Assembly: GCA_026874595.1 (NCBI GenBank)
Contig: CM049306.1
Location: 55,423,519-55,487,518 of the forward strand
Direction: 5' to 3'
DNA length: 64,000 bases
From: Sipunculus nudus
Lineage: Eukaryota > Annelida > Sipuncula > Golfingiida > Sipunculidae
In this document: positions 11,601-24,844 of the stretch, piece by piece
Layout of the letters: each line of letters opens with the position of its first letter
How positions within the stretch are numbered: the first letter of the stretch is position 1
Translations under genes and position numbers: made by a program
The notes under the pieces: model-generated
Databases searched by the model: none
What the model was told of the DNA's origin: nothing
Seen by the model: the letters and a program-made list of their open reading frames with translations, nothing else

Positions 11601-14600
11601 AACTGGCATGCTGATCGGGCTAATATATAGTGAATTTAATCTTAATCACATCTTATATATGCTTGCTGATGTCACAAGTCCTGACTGTCTTCTGGCCAAA
11701 CACCACTTCCTAAAATGCAGCTGCCATTAATAACATGAATCCAATAATTACATGAATATTTAAAATGGACATGCCTAAAGAGACGAAACCCTGAGAAAAC
11801 AAAACTTAACAGGTGCTCGTCCTTTGAAGCCTAAAACAAAAAGTAGTTTCTATAGAGAATGCAAAACAGAGACGGCTCCCTTGAAATAAAACTGTACTGA
11901 AATTAACATCAAATGAGACATGTATACTCTCTATCACCAAAGTACTCATGCTAATATCTAAACATGATACTCCATATTAATGTACAATAAATTATTAAAA
12001 CAATCATCTTGTTATATTTCCTACTTGAACATGCAATACAATAACTAAGTCTCAGTTCTCTGGTAACAGTGGCCTCTGACCTTTTAAATAAAGATTTCTT
12101 TAAGAATGGAATGCAGGTGAGCTACTTTATCACTTAATTTTCAAATGAGTTAAATAAAATCCATCAAAATTATTAATTGGTAATTATCACAAGACGCAAA
12201 ACTCTGATGATGTCAAACCCCCAATAAATATGCTCACATTTGCCAAGAATCAACCGCAGGTGAATTATTTTTTGGTTATAATCAGAGTTAGGTTGATCAA
12301 AATCCATCAATTTCATGGTAAATTTTTCATAACAAAAAAGCTCCGCTATAATAAAAAATCAAAGCTTGAGTGAGTGAAAATTACCCATACCATAATACCA
12401 CCTGTCTATAAGACTGGAATATAAAAATACTAACACTTACAGGTACAGACAACATTTTCTGGATGAAGATCCATGCAGTACTACCTGGTACTGGTATTAA
12501 ACTAATACCTATCTGCAGATATGTGTATAGATGACAGTGCTGGCCTGGAGTGTAGTTAGTGCAGGAAGGATTGATAATAGTGCTGTAAGTGTGATTACCT
12601 TTAGATAAGACAGGTTGGTCTTGTCACTGATATACACACATAAAAACCAGGTTGCTGAGAAAATAGTAAGAGGCACTTCATTCTACAGGTGGTACTATTA
12701 ATCCAGTATACGAAAAAAGCACATAAGCATATAGCCACTGATAGGCCTGATACCAGCCACAGGCCTAATTAAACAATGAAAACCAGCTGCACCAGTTCAG
12801 ATATTGTGGTTATATGTATAAGGAGGCCATAAAAATTAAAAGTTTGTTTATTCCTCATATACCAAAAAAGTAATATCAGATCCCAAAACATTTTAACAAC
12901 AATAATTTTTCAGAATGTCTAACCACTATTTGGGTAGCTGTGCCTGATCTTTTCAAACTGTTAGCATACATGCATTACCATGCAATGACAACAAATGTTT
13001 ATATTGGCAATTTCAGCATATATTTTCATATATAACTGTATATAAATGAACTAACTAATTAGATAATTTCTAAATACACTGTTTTTTCTTCTTCTACATC
13101 AACCCCCAAACCAATCAACCATCCCCCCCTTGGAAAAATGGAAAAGGTATATTGGAAATGAAAACTGTGTTCAAATTATGGTTATTTTTTTTTTTTTTGT
13201 AAATGGTAAAGCAGGTTCATAGCATAACCAAATGTTAACCTTTTTTGGCCTCCATGAATGACTCTTAATAAATTATTGTCTATTTTGCTTAGTCATTCAC
13301 ATAACCACATCAAAATTACCAGGAAACATTGTCCAATATGACAAGGCTTATCTAACATCACCCAAACAAACAAATCAGCAAAATCTGTTCTGCTTTAGGC
13401 CAGATTCACATGAGTTTCTGGTTCACACAAAATTTAATATTTTTTTTTTTGTAAAAGTACGGAACTTCCAAACACTTTTTTCACAAGCTGTTAGGTGAAA
13501 GTGCTATATTAGGTTTTTATTTTGAAAATATTTTTTTATGAATATAATTCAATATTCAGCAAAATATGCTTCATACAGCAGTAGCCTAACTGGTGTAGCA
13601 GAAAAAAAAGCACACTAAGGAAGTGACACTCCCCTTTTTGGATTATGAGAATGAAAACATGGACGCTCGATGGATCACGTATGAATTCAGATCAGATGGA
13701 CACAAAGAAGAAAAGGTAAGTCTAAGAAATTCACACTTTACAATAAAGGTTACTTTCGGATCAATTCTTATGATTAATATCAAATGTCCTCAAGCACATA
13801 CATTTATGAGGACACACCTCAATACAGTCACAGCTAACTCAAACCATTCACAGCCTTACAAATGCCAACACACTTGGAAGGGGTATAGATTTGCCTGCCT
13901 TGCTAAGGACATCCCAAAACCCTTTTATGTTAAAGGGTATTTGTTAGTTCATTTGTACCATTCATGGGGTGGTTCTAGTCTTATAGTAAGTTTATCAAGT
14001 ATTTCATGCTTCTTCAATGAAGAGCTTCTTCAATTTCCTGACCCTATTATCATGAATAAGGACTAATTTCTGGTCTTGTTCAGAATTATATCGGTAGCCA
14101 CAATGTCTCCTGTTTTGGTTCATTTATCCAGATAAAGAAGAAGATGACTCCATATAAATAACAAGCATATATGACCCATACAACCAATGCATGATGACAG
14201 GTCTGTGTGTTTTTTAATTAAGGATTAGTTTTGCTAGGACCAAGTTCTCCTGCTGTACACACTGGCATCATTTCTGAAAGATGACAGCACTCAGAAAGAC
14301 CTTTCATGAATTTCCTAAATAATGACCAATTAGGACACATCTGACACAAAAACAGCACCTCAAAACAAACAGTTCACAGGCAAGGCAAAGAAGACTTGCT
14401 TGACAACAATTAAGTGCCATCAATAAAAGAGATAAAGAGAATTATGACTCATTTTAAAGGATAATCAACTTCTTGATATCATAAATAAAATTTTAAGGTT
14501 ATAATTGGTGAAAGATTCTCTGCCCAACTCTGTACAACAGACCAACATTCAGACTGTACAAATACAGAGAGGGTGCTGTTGATTATTACACAGAGGAGCA

Positions 14601-15727
14601 AGCAGCCGCAACAAGTATTTCTCAGTCTGACATATCCTGGCTAGTTGTTCCTGAGAGAAATAAACCCAGCCAGCTAAGACACCAATCTTACCACAGGGAC
14701 TATTTTTCTCGCTGTAGGACACCATCGTTTGTGTTTTGTCAGATATTCAGGCTCCTGTCATTTTTTATGTTGACCAATTGTAGCCACATTACTTTGGGTT
14801 TTTTATCACACCTGAACACGTAATAATTTAACATCATTGGATGCTGACACGTCCTATCTGTGTCAGGATAAAACTAGAAAAACATGATGTTATCATTTGC
14901 AAAAGTTGGATTGTAATTCCCTGGACCCACACCCAACTGGACTTGGGGGGTTGCATCAATATACCCTTCACAATGCCTCAAAGTCCAATTTTTTCTGTAA
15001 CTGAGACTTCACATTTTGGTTATGATTTTCTTTCCCAGGCCAAGTAAGAAACATAAGTTGCAGAGGCTTAGGGCACTGCAGCAAATACATTTATAGCTGA
15101 CCAAAGTCAGTTTTGCTCCTATTTTGGACATGAGAACACCATGGCCAGTACATTGCTTGTATGAAAGTAAATTATTTATTCATAGTAGTTTAGTACTGAT
15201 AGACTGTTTTTTTGGGGGGTCAAGGGTTTTGTTCAGCTAATAAGAACTAAAAGACAGTTTTGATAAACACAGTTTACATTTCAATTTGATGCTTAAGGTG
15301 TCAGGACTGGTCCCCCCACCTGACCTGACTTTGTTTCAGTTTTCCCTTTGCATTGAACAATTTAATGCTTTAATATCCCCTAAAGTATACATTTTCTGAA
15401 AGCTAAGAAAATTTTCTATAGTTTGGTGATAATAAACTTTGTTTCTGAGAATTAGGTTTGAATTTGTAAGTGCCCAGAGGTCCTTGGCCCATGCATTAAT
15501 TAAACACTTGCACATCGCGATTTGCTGAATGACCAGGGTGAGGGCTGGGGGCAAAGTGATTGACAGGCCTATGGCAGGGCTGGAGTTAGTTTACAAACAC
15601 CCTGTTAACAACTTGGTGTTTACTGAATAGAAATCAACCTTTTCCACAAAATGCAACCTGCGACCCAAAATGTGCACAGCTGCATTAGATCTGCCCAGTA
15701 TTCAATATTACGTATACCTTTTATTGA
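8665..15727. other. Unique AT-rich non-coding DNA
   Basis: Seven kilobases with no supportable exon, RNA gene or long repeat. The longest open frame (about 147 codons from 13623) is A/T-rich, has no recognisable domain and no convincing splice context. Homopolymer T runs lie near 13190 and 13440. The 15330-15570 part is more complex and contains TGATTGACAG at 15558-15567, identical to the PBX/PREP composite site; one such match may be chance. Confidence 0.5.
10487..10573. repeat. Short local direct duplication
   Basis: Two adjacent copies of a segment of about 40-50 bp. Each starts with GATTATC(AC)AGTTTTACT and ends with ATATAAATAAGACTACCA. The copies differ by a few substitutions and a small insertion. 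Confidence 0.7.
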
Positions 15728-18254
15728 AACAAGGGACCTATGGGTCACGACGCTCAGCTGTTATATATGATAAAAAAATATTATTTAGAAATGAGGCACA
15801 TGCTGGTTTTGTGTGGTAATAAATATAAGCTGTATTATGAGTTGTTGTTGTTTAGCTTATGTATGATTTTGATAGTACCTATGGAGACAGGGAAGAGGAT
15901 TGATTTCATTTATTTTATTAACAAATGGAGTACTACTGTCACACAGATTTTGACTTGGCCATATAACTTATAAGCAGAACATATAATATAAGAGTTTAAC
16001 TATTTATTAAAAAAATTACAAATATTGTCCCAAATATAAATTTTATTAAAAATAATAAGAGAATCATATGATTTTTTAAAATGAAATATAACTGATATGA
16101 TTATTAAAATAATATTGAAGAATATATTCATGAATGCAATCATGAATACATTTGGAAAGTATTTGCACGAGTATTCATATACTTTCATTTTTACCTGAAT
16201 TCCCATTCTTTATGCAAGAAATTTTATAATGGAGTTCATAATCATATTTGAATTTAAATACAATTATAAAGTATTCGCACCATGTCTGGTACTTATTCAG
16301 TTTTCACCAAACAATGATGTTGAGAATCCAGAATATACAAAATTCACACATTTGAATAATGATCATAAGTACTTGGTTTTATGGCTTTTATTTATATTAA
16401 AAAATAACTGTAAAAAATTCATTTTGGACTAATTTCACATCAATGACACAATAGACACAGTGGGAATCTAGATTAATATTATCAACTGCATCTTTGTCTA
16501 TCATTAATTTCCTTCATATAATCCTTAATGATTAGTAATGAATAATATGATTTACTTCTTTATCATTAAAAATGAACTGAAAAATGCCATAGGTGACTGC
16601 ATGGTGTTATTTGGAATATGTGACATTCTACCCATCGATACAAGATTCTTATATCATCAGTAACTGCAAGTTAATTTCCTGTTATTATAAACTAACAGAT
16701 TCCTTTTCTATTTTTCTTTAATTTGTTATTAAAAACCAATAAAAATTTATTAATTTATTGTTTATTGTTATGTTGTTGGTTAAAACTACTAGATGAGTTG
16801 GGTTGAACACCTGGATCAACTGTGGCTGGCCATAAGCTGCCTGGATTCTCCCCTCAAGCGTGCATAATTTGATGAAAGGTCAACAAGGTCAACATACAGG
16901 TGACTCAAGAGGGGCTGGAGAGAGCCAAAGTCTGACAGGGTCTCATAAAAAACATTAATAAAAGCTACAATATTTGGCAAATTTCTTTCAGCTTTCTAAA
17001 CTAAAAAGCTGAAATCCTTATGTGTGCATGATATGAAAATTATATCAACAGTGCTCACGGGAAACAAACGTGCCATGGTCACAGTTGGGCAAAATTTAAG
17101 GTACTAATTTTATATTTATACTAATAACTTATAAAATTTGAAAAATTCAGAACTAATTTTGGGTATTCAATTGAATCTTGATTAAATAATGTTACATCCC
17201 TGACAAAAAAGATCTCTAGCTTCAGCAATGCCCATGTTAAGGGAGTAAATATATTTCTTGATTTTTTACAAAGTGCATTATGTTTGGGCCCATAACTTAA
17301 AAAAAATACACAATACTGACATCATTTCTGGCATTTGCATAGTGAATGTATAGAAAAATATGTATATTATATATGATCAAAGTCAGATCAGTGGTTTTGA
17401 TATTAGGCAGTCTTAAAGTGTAACATTGGGTTTTTAATGGAAAAATGAAGTTTTTCATTGATATCTTGAAGGAATTAAGTCCTAGTGACCAAATTCTTGG
17501 CATGGTAGGGGATTTTGGAGAAATCTAACTGTATGCCAAATTTGAGGAACTTAGAGCTGAAGCTCGGGAGCTGAGCTCTAGCAAACTGCATAACACTAGC
17601 AATATGTGACATGGCGCTTGAAAACTTGAATAAAATCTAGAGTTTTTGATCAACTGGTTTCAAATTTTTGGTGTTAACAGTTGAAATGCTAACAAAAACA
17701 TGCTGTGAAAATTAAATCCACAGCAGTTACAGCAAAAAAACGTGCCATGGTCAAAGTTGGGCAAAATTTAAGGTACCAATTTTTTATTTTTGCTAATATT
17801 TTTAAAAATTTAAAAGATTTTGATCTAATTTTGGGTATACAATTTAATTTTGATTAATAAAAGTAATATTACTGGAAAAAAAGTGCTTAGCTTTAACAAG
17901 TTTTGTGTTAAGTGATAAAATTTCTTTCCTGATTATTTACAAAATGCATTTTGTTTTGGCCCATAACTTTTTTAAATTAAATAATACAGACCTAATTTCT
18001 GGCATGTACATAGGAATTATATAGAGGATTATTTATAGGAAATATGAGGAAAAACAGATGAGTGGTTTTGATATTAGGCAGTCCTAAAGTGTGAAAATAG
18101 GTTTTTAATAAAAAATTGAGGTTTTTCCTTAATTTCTCAAAGGCAGGAAGTCGCAAAGACCCAGTTTTCGGCTTGGTAGGAGATCCTGGGGACATCTAAC
18201 ATTATGCTGAATTTTGGATTCCTAGGTCTTATGGTTTCAAAACGTGCCACATCT

Positions 18255-18299
18255 ACGGACGGACGGACGGACGGACGGACAGACGGACGGACGACGGAC
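18255..18299 (+). repeat. (ACGG)n microsatellite of copy A
   Basis: Tetranucleotide run of GGAC units with one CAGAC variant. It sits just inside the right hairpin, the same position as in the other family 1 elements (27375-27426, 28244-28312, 35114-35172, 40042-40075, 48861-48898). Confidence 0.95.
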
Positions 18300-18315
18300 A
18301 ATGGACCACGACTAT

Positions 18316-18344
18316 AGCTCAGATGACTTATAGTCAGCTGAGCT
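18316..18344 (+). other. Right-terminal hairpin of copy A
   Basis: Two 13-bp arms, AGCTCAGATGACT and AGTCAGCTGAGCT, pair with one mismatch around a TAT loop. The same hairpin closes all other family 1 elements in the window with loops TAT, TTC, GAA or AAC. By analogy with Helitrons it may mark the replication/termination end. Confidence 0.85.
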
Positions 18345-18402
18345 AAAAACACCAATTTTTAGGATTTTGACCAGTCCTGCAACCTTAACAACTTGGTACC
18401 TG

Positions 18403-18895
18403 GCAGGCCTGCCAAAGGTTAATGACCTATCACAGAGTAAGTGCTCAAGGAAAAAAAAGAGCAGCCTGCTTCGACTTTGAAGAAAGAAGGATGATTGAAA
18501 TCAGCAATGTATCTCCAGTCAACAATCCAATTTTTATCACAGACTAAACAGAGATGTGTCTGAGATAATAGCTATCTTGTACATGCATGTCACATATAGT
18601 TCTTATATAATAATATGCAGTTCTTCATATGTAGAAACATGCAAGGTTTACATGGCCCTGCTTGAAGAAAAGGGTGTTTTGAAAATGTTGCAATACAAAT
18701 GGGACATTCACACAGAGAAAAAGTGTGAAATGTCCCATTCTTGTTCTTCCTGGACTATGTATGAGTATTATGTCTCAGAATTTTGCTGGAAAAGTGCTGC
18801 TGAGAAAAAGAGAGTAAAAAAGTGTAATCTTCAGAGATTCTTAAAAATAGAGTGTTCTTAAAAAAGAGTGACTTTGAAAGCCTGTGCTTAGTGAA
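18403..18895 (+). repeat. Old dispersed repeat, uninterrupted copy X
   Basis: This resembles 37172-37560 joined to 40128-40250. Shared landmarks are GGCAGGCCTG near the start, TTTTTATCACAGACTAAA, TTCTTGTTCTT followed by CTGGACT, CAGAATT, and an A-rich tail with repeated AAAGAGTG. The copies are much more diverged than A and B. It contains an open frame of 101 codons (18556-18861) with no recognisable domain, which I do not call a gene. The element type is unknown. Confidence 0.6.
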
Positions 18896-19756
18896 AAATA
18901 CTTAAAAGAAAAGCCACAAACAGTTCAGTGATGTCATATTGGGTTCCGAGGAAATCTGAAAATGAAGACCTAACAGTGAAACCCATAAAACAGAGTTAAC
19001 AGCACTTTTATTTAATATGGTTGACTAGCCACTGCTGATATAAAGAAACCTACCCCATTCAGAAAATCAGCCATCTCATAACACAAGGGAGACTTCAGTA
19101 AATTAAATTCTGGCCTGAGTGTCTACTTTCCATGTTAATGTGACACCATGAATTAGAACGTACTGATCATCACATGTAAACATAAATGATTAATGAGACG
19201 TTTTTTATTTGTGTGTATGGTACATTTGTATTTAACTGTCACGCTGATATCTGATGTAAAAGGGACATCGCACCAGGAGTTGAAGATGATGACATTTCCT
19301 CAATGCATTCTCAGGATAAGTTATAAAAAAGAACTCCATTTAACTGATTACTCTGTAACATGTTTCTCCAATATAATTAGCAACCTGAGTGGTGAATTAT
19401 TTACAAAGGAAATGTGTTGGGGATCCTACATAATTACAGTGACTTTTCTTAATTATGATTAAGAGCTATATTCATTAGCCACTACAACTAGGTCAGCAAA
19501 AAAAATAGTTCATTTGCGCCTAGATGGTAAAGGATTTTTTCACAGTTTTTTTCTGAATTTTTCTTGGAGGTAAAAAGAATCAAATCATTTAGAATATTTT
19601 ATTTTCTGGAGCAAAATATATGATGCAATTAATTGTTGAAGGGATTCCAGGACAGAAACTATTGTAGTATAAACCTGGTGATTTTCTCAAATAAAGTGCA
19701 ATGCAAGAGATGGCAATCTGCTCTCATTGGATCAGTTCACTTTATACATTTAACCC

Positions 19757-19816
<60 letters not shown>

Positions 19817-21610
19817 CTCTAGTTTACTCCTTTTGTCTTAATTCTGAACAGATGCGAGCTTAATTCTCATGTGTCCATAATACAGTCCACGTGCCATTTG
19901 GCTAAACAATGGCAGAAACTATAGGAAATTACATGCTACTTACGTTAATTGGGCAATTTGTGAGAAATGTCAGCTTTGAGTTTGTGGCAAACTGAAGAGT
20001 TAAAAAGTAACAATTTAGTTTCTTTGCTGTTGCCATGGAAACAGAAACGTCAAGCAGCTGTGTGACAGTATGTTACAAATTAAGTTAAAAGCTAACAGAT
20101 GCATATACTGGCATTGATGTTCATTCAATGCAATGATATTTTGTTTTTTAAATTACCTCTTTTGGGGAATGATTATTCACTCTGACTGATAATTATACAT
20201 CTAGATGTATCATTGGTATCCAAAAACACTGATATTATTCAAATATATACAACCAAATTATATACCCATTACCTGACGTAATCGTATGGTATTCCATTTT
20301 TACTCTTTTTGTTCTGGTGTCACAAACGTATTATACAGCAAGGTTCTTTAATACTGCATCATCAAGTGGCAGTTGTGGGGACTGTCTATCAACACTAGGT
20401 ATGTGCAGCAGAGGGTGTCACATTGAAACTGCAGTGAAAATCTGATTCCTCATGTTCAGACAATATTTTAGTGCATGCAGGTCTTAGTATAAGCATATTC
20501 CTAAAAATAAACAACTGATTACCTTCTATTGTAACATTTACCATGTGCAAATAGGACTCCATCATTACACAGCATATTTCTAAATCAAATTGTATATCAC
20601 TGGTATATTGCATATTTTATACCTGCTGATGAGCAAATGTCTCTTACTGGATACATGATTGTCAGCTTTGCCTTAATGAATTAGCAGTCGCCACAAGGAA
20701 CTCTGACGGGAGATTTTTTCATTCAGTTCTTTTTTTATTTTAATTCCTAATATATTATATTAAGATTTCTTAAGCTGTGTAAAGTGATATCGCTGCAAGA
20801 TCAGATGGGTGACTACTTGACTATACATGACTGCATGACTAGAGTAGGCCTTATTGGTCTAATTTTAATGCTAATACTGAGTCCTTCATATTAAGGGTTA
20901 TGAAGTAAAACCTTTCTAGATGTCCACCCAAATAAAACAACCACCCCACTAGGATTACCATTAAACATGGTCTAAACTGAAAACAAAGTAACTATTGTAT
21001 ACATCAATGCCTCACAATACCCCTACAAATTGACCACCACTCCTAGTGGCATCAATTACTGATCTTCATGTTATTATCACTGTACTTCAGAAGTAATGAA
21101 CAGCTAAATATATATACTCGCCAAAATACAACTGATTCAAAAATATAAAATACTCAGACATGGAACTGGTTGACATACTTGTTAAAATTAAATTATTGGT
21201 CTTCAACTTATCTTGAATCAATTGTGATGGGTAAGGGTTATGCATCTTTTATATGCAGTGAAGTAACTCAACCCATGGTCTTTAAACAAGAATGTACAAT
21301 ACACTTGGAGCATTTGTCATAACAAAGCTGAAAGGGTGATAAATTTCCAAAACATTCTTTTATATGACAACCATAAGACAAGAACATAAAACCCAGCTGT
21401 GTCCTTGCTGTCTCCAGAGAGTACAGCAGCCATATAGTTTAAGTACCAATAATTAACTGAAACCACTTCTACAGAGCTGTCCTGAGAACACTCCAAAAAG
21501 ATCTATTATTAACACACCCACAGAGAATATCAGTTTCTGTTCTAAGTCAACTACTGATGAGCACGTTCCTTTTGTCTTATGTTTTGCTGGCCCAGCATGT
21601 CAAAGAGGTG
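18896..21610. other. Unique AT-rich non-coding DNA with an (AT)n microsatellite
   Basis: No exon or RNA gene is supportable. The only simple repeat is the (AT)n tract at 19760-19815. Confidence 0.55.
19760..19815. repeat. (AT)n microsatellite
   Basis: Pure TA dinucleotide run of about 56 bp. Frames reading IYIYIY here are artefacts. Confidence 0.97.
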
Positions 21611-21775
21611 CCCTTAGCAAAATGAAAAGTTTGCCGCTGCTTTGCTGCAACCGTGCTGCAAAGCAGCAGAAACCAAAATAGGCTGCAAGAAGAGTGTGCA
21701 GGAAGGCTGCGGCTAGTTGCATCCTTCCTGCTGCCTGGCAAAGGCTGCAGGAAAGTGTGCAGCAAATCTGAATTG

Positions 21776-22005
21776 TGTGCTGGAAGGTTGCGGGAGGGTT
21801 GCGGCTAGCCGCAGTCCTATAGAGTATTTTAATACTGTGTGCAGGAAGGCTGCGGGAGGGTTGCGGCTAGCCGCAGCCTCATAGAGTTAACTGGATGCGG
21901 TGTGCAGGAAGGCTGCAGGAGGATTGCGGCTAGCCGCAGTCTCATAGAGTTAACTGGATGCTGTGCGCAGGAAGGCTGCAGGAGGGTTGCGGCTAGCCGC
22001 AGTCT
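21776..22005. repeat. 62-bp tandem repeat, about 4 copies
   Basis: Units begin GTGTGCAGGAAGGCTGCGGG at about 21776, 21838, 21900 and 21962. Each unit contains the 14-bp perfect palindrome TGCGGCTAGCCGCA, and most end with CATAGAGTTAACTGGATG. The repeat is far more GC-rich than its surroundings. Confidence 0.92.
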
Positions 22006-23103
22006 TTTACAGTTTTATTTGCTCTACTATTTCCTGTCTTACCCTGCTGTGATTGGCTAAACTGATTTTGGAGGGAAAGGCAGCCATTTTTGCAAAATTA
22101 GTAAAAGACAGTGCTTTGTTAGCTCTTCTGTGCCAAATAGCTCAAGTAAGAGTAACATTCAACAGATCCAGCATGTTCAGAGGACTCATCAGATTAATTA
22201 GAACATACAATTAGTTGATGGGAGGAACAAAGAGAGGGTGTCATGTTACTACCACCAGTAAGTTTGAACTACATATTTGTACCCTAAGGGATGCCGCAGC
22301 AAGCATTGATAAAGGGCTGCCCAGCACTGATAAGATTGATTTTTCCTAAAGTAATTTTATACACAGAAAGTGTAGTATTAAATTTTATTTTGTGGAAAAG
22401 TAAAAACTAAGTCTAAGATTAATGGTGGGATTGAAAGATGTATTCAAGCTGGAAGGCAGATATATCAAAGGCAGCATGAAAACAATTCTGTGGTTAACGT
22501 GCATATCATGCATTTATTGAACTCCAATGCATTTTGAGTTTAATTGATTTGAATATGAAACAGTAACTTTAAATAAGGTTTTGTTTTCATCTTCACACAA
22601 ACTTTAAAATTCTCAGGCTAAGCTTCATTTAAAGTTGATTTGCTAAATTCTGTTTGACTTTTGTCTATAGATGTCACCCTAAGTAAACGGGAAATTCCTA
22701 ACGATATTGAAGTAACCCAATGTCACTTTGTGGTTCATGTTTCCAGTCCTTGGCCTGACAATATACTCACCCAGAACTTTTATTCAGCTATGTAGCTGCA
22801 CAACTTCATGCAGGATTCGTGTGACTGCATGTGTAGTGTGTACTCTGATTCATATTCATCAAGGTGTAATTTCTAACAAAGCTTGATTAAGTTTGGTTTA
22901 TATTTAAAAGCCATTATGGATTAAGGTTTAATTGTATGTGCAAATTAAATGGAGTTTCATGAGAGCTTGTTCTGTTGAGTACCTGCATTTATATTTGGAG
23001 CAGAGACAGTCACTGACTAATGACATGGCATGTCTGCTTGTACACAATACAGAGCCCACGTGCTATTGTTTATACATATCATGGCTGCTATCTAATTGGC
23101 CCC

Positions 23104-23715
23104 TGCTGCGGGAAAGTGTGCGAGAAGCTGCAGAAAGTGTGCAAGGCTGCAGGAAGTGTGCAAGAAGGCTGCGGGAAAGTGTGCAAGAAGGCTGCGGGAA
23201 AGTGTGCGAGAAGGCTGCAGGAAAGTGTGCGAGGCTGCGGGAAGTGTGCGAGAAGGCTGCGGGAAAGTGTGCGAGAAGGCTGCAGGAAAAGGGCTGCAGG
23301 AACATTGGTTGCAGCAAGCCTGCAGCAAGGTTGCCGCAAACTAATTTGCATGGCAAATTGTGACCTTGCTGCAAGGTTGCTGCAAAGCTGCGGGAAAGTG
23401 TGCGAGAAGCTGCAGAAAGTGTGCAAGGCTGCAGGAAGTGTGCGAGAAGGCTGCGGGAAAGTGTGCAAGAAGGCTGCGGGAAAGTGTGCGAGAAGGCTGC
23501 GGGAAAGTGTGCGAGAAGCTGCAGGAAGTGTGCAAGGCTGCAGGAAGTGTGCGAGAAGGCTGCGGGAAAGTGTGCGAGAGGGCTGCAGGAAAAGGGCTGC
23601 GGGAACATTGGTTGCAGCAAGCCTGCAGCAAGGTTGCCGCAAACTAATTTGCATGGCAAATTGTGTCCTTGCTGCAAGGTTGCTGCAAAGCTACAGCAAG
23701 TTTGCAGCAACAGTG
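23104..23715. repeat. 23-bp minisatellite in a 303-bp higher-order repeat
   Basis: The basic unit is GAAGGCTGCGGGAAAGTGTGC plus two bases (period 23, seen at 23164, 23187 and 23210), mixed with shorter variants. The block is duplicated: CTAATTTGCATGGCAAATT recurs at 23341 and 23644, a 303-bp spacing. That linker is itself an inverted repeat (AATTTGC/GCAAATT) and contains ATTTGCAT. Cysteine/alanine-rich open frames in all six frames are artefacts of the repeat. Confidence 0.93.
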
Positions 23716-23829
23716 CGCGGCAAGCTTGTTTTTTGCTAAGGGTGGTGATAACATTGCATTAAAATTTAACACAGAGCTTTGAAGACTCATTTAAGTTCTT
23801 CACAAAAGATGCAGTCAGTTCTTCTGTAC

Positions 23830-24044
23830 CAGTATCAGATCCAAAGAGGATTTTGGACCCACCCTTTTTCAGCTACCAAAGCCTTTTTATAATGGTTTAA
23901 AATCAATTTTTGCAGAATAGGTAGACTCCCCCCCCCCCTCCATTTTCCCAATGTAACAATCTTTTAATAGTTTTTTCATTAGTCTTCCTGGGTAGGTCCC
24001 CCCCCCCCCCATCCTTTTTTTCCAAAATCCTAGATACACCCCTG
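23830..24044. mobile_element. hAT-like MITE remnant
   Basis: The right end reads CCAAAATCCTAGATACACCCCTG; its inverse, CAG...TATC...GGATTTTGG, is recognisable at the left end around 23830-23857. TGTACC occurs just outside both ends (23825-23830 and 24045-24050). CAG...CTG ends with direct repeats near 8 bp are typical of hAT-derived MITEs. Two poly-C tracts lie inside. The left end is eroded, so the boundary there is approximate. Confidence 0.55.
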
Positions 24045-24052
24045 TGTACCCA

Positions 24053-24844
24053 TGCACTGATTGCAGCACGTTAATTCAGTTGTAAAAATGTCACCACAAG
24101 CGATATACCCCTGCATTAATTCAAAATGACACTACATAGCATTGTATACCTAACACTGAGTATGTCAGGAATCATGTTAGTTTATTTACCATGCAGCTTT
24201 CTATGTTCTAGTGATTTTATATCTGTAATATTTGTTTTGCTGTGCACTAGGGTGAATAACATATATTTGTTTACAAGTGCACCCACTCAGGGGTTACCTG
24301 CATGCATGTTAAATATTTGTTGACCAAAAAAGAACAGTAATCCAGGGTGTATACCCCAATGTATCCAGAAACTGGAAACTAAAGCAATATTTAAGGGTGA
24401 CAAACAATTGTCAGGGCAGTTAGCTGATAGCACTGTGCTTGAGGATGGTTTTGGATGTAACATGGGATATATTGCAGTCCAGCAGAAAGCTCTCTAGTCC
24501 ACTAAGGTCTAGGTTTGACTGAGAGACAATCAAACCAGCTTTAGACTATATTATTTATGGTGCAACTGCCTTTACAAGAGAACTACCATTTATGGAAACA
24601 TAAAGGCTGGATTGACTGAATTTTATATAAGTAAAATTTCTTTAGTTTGGACACCACAGGCTTGAAGTGCAAGTGCACACTTTTTATACAATGCAGTAAT
24701 GGTTGAATTGTATTCAATTATTATTCTATACAAAAATTATATATTTTTCTTTTAGTTTAGTTACAATTCCATTTTCATGCCAGTCTTGTGTTAGCTTCTG
24801 TATGTGGTGTGATTATTCAGTGAACCTGACTCTTTGTAACACAT
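24053..24844. other. Unique AT-rich non-coding DNA
   Basis: Nothing recognisable in these 0.8 kb between the MITE remnant and copy B. Confidence 0.55.

Larger units (their letters stand above)
15728..18349 (+). mobile_element. Family 1a Helentron/HINE-like element, copy A
   Basis: Non-autonomous element of about 2.6 kb, nearly identical along its length to copy B. The left end has an inverted pair GACC/GGTC (15735-15746) followed by GCTCAGCTG (15752-15760). About 1.3 kb of unique AT-rich sequence follows, then tandem monomers that start at ACGTGCC. Monomer starts at 17068 and 17740 give a 672-bp period, and a shortened last monomer ends at 18242. The right end has an (ACGG)n tract (18255-18299) and a hairpin (18316-18344) followed by AAAAA. 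The hairpin's first arm echoes the left motif and its second arm inverts it. This layout matches what is described for HINE/pearl elements. There is no coding capacity: open frames here are short and recur only because the element is repeated. Confidence 0.8.
21611..23742. mobile_element. TIR element with GC-rich minisatellites near both ends
   Basis: The left end CCCTTAGCAAAA (21611-21622) is inverted as TTTTGCTAAGGG at the right end (23731-23742). The match continues inwards, allowing a 1-bp gap, to a shared TTGCCGC block, so the inverted repeat is about 26 bp. Left of centre is a 62-bp tandem repeat, right of centre a 23-bp minisatellite, and both use the words GTGTGC and GAAGGCTGCGG. The middle (22060-23090) is ordinary AT-rich DNA without a coding region. 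A non-autonomous cut-and-paste or foldback element fits. No exact target duplication is visible: the flanks share only TG, or GGTG with one mismatch. The superfamily is therefore undetermined. Confidence 0.6.

Noticed and set aside
13623-14066. 147-codon open frame
   Set aside because: AT-rich, no domain, atypical composition and no splice context; consistent with chance in non-coding DNA.
15345-15365. Possible SOX/OCT composite site around TTTGCATTGAACAAT
   Set aside because: Spacing differs from the canonical arrangement and one match in AT-rich DNA is easily chance.
22932-23762. Overlapping Cys/Ala/Lys-rich frames up to 239 codons in all six frames
   Set aside because: All frames are open over the same 23-bp GC-rich minisatellite; six-frame openness of a repeat is not coding evidence.
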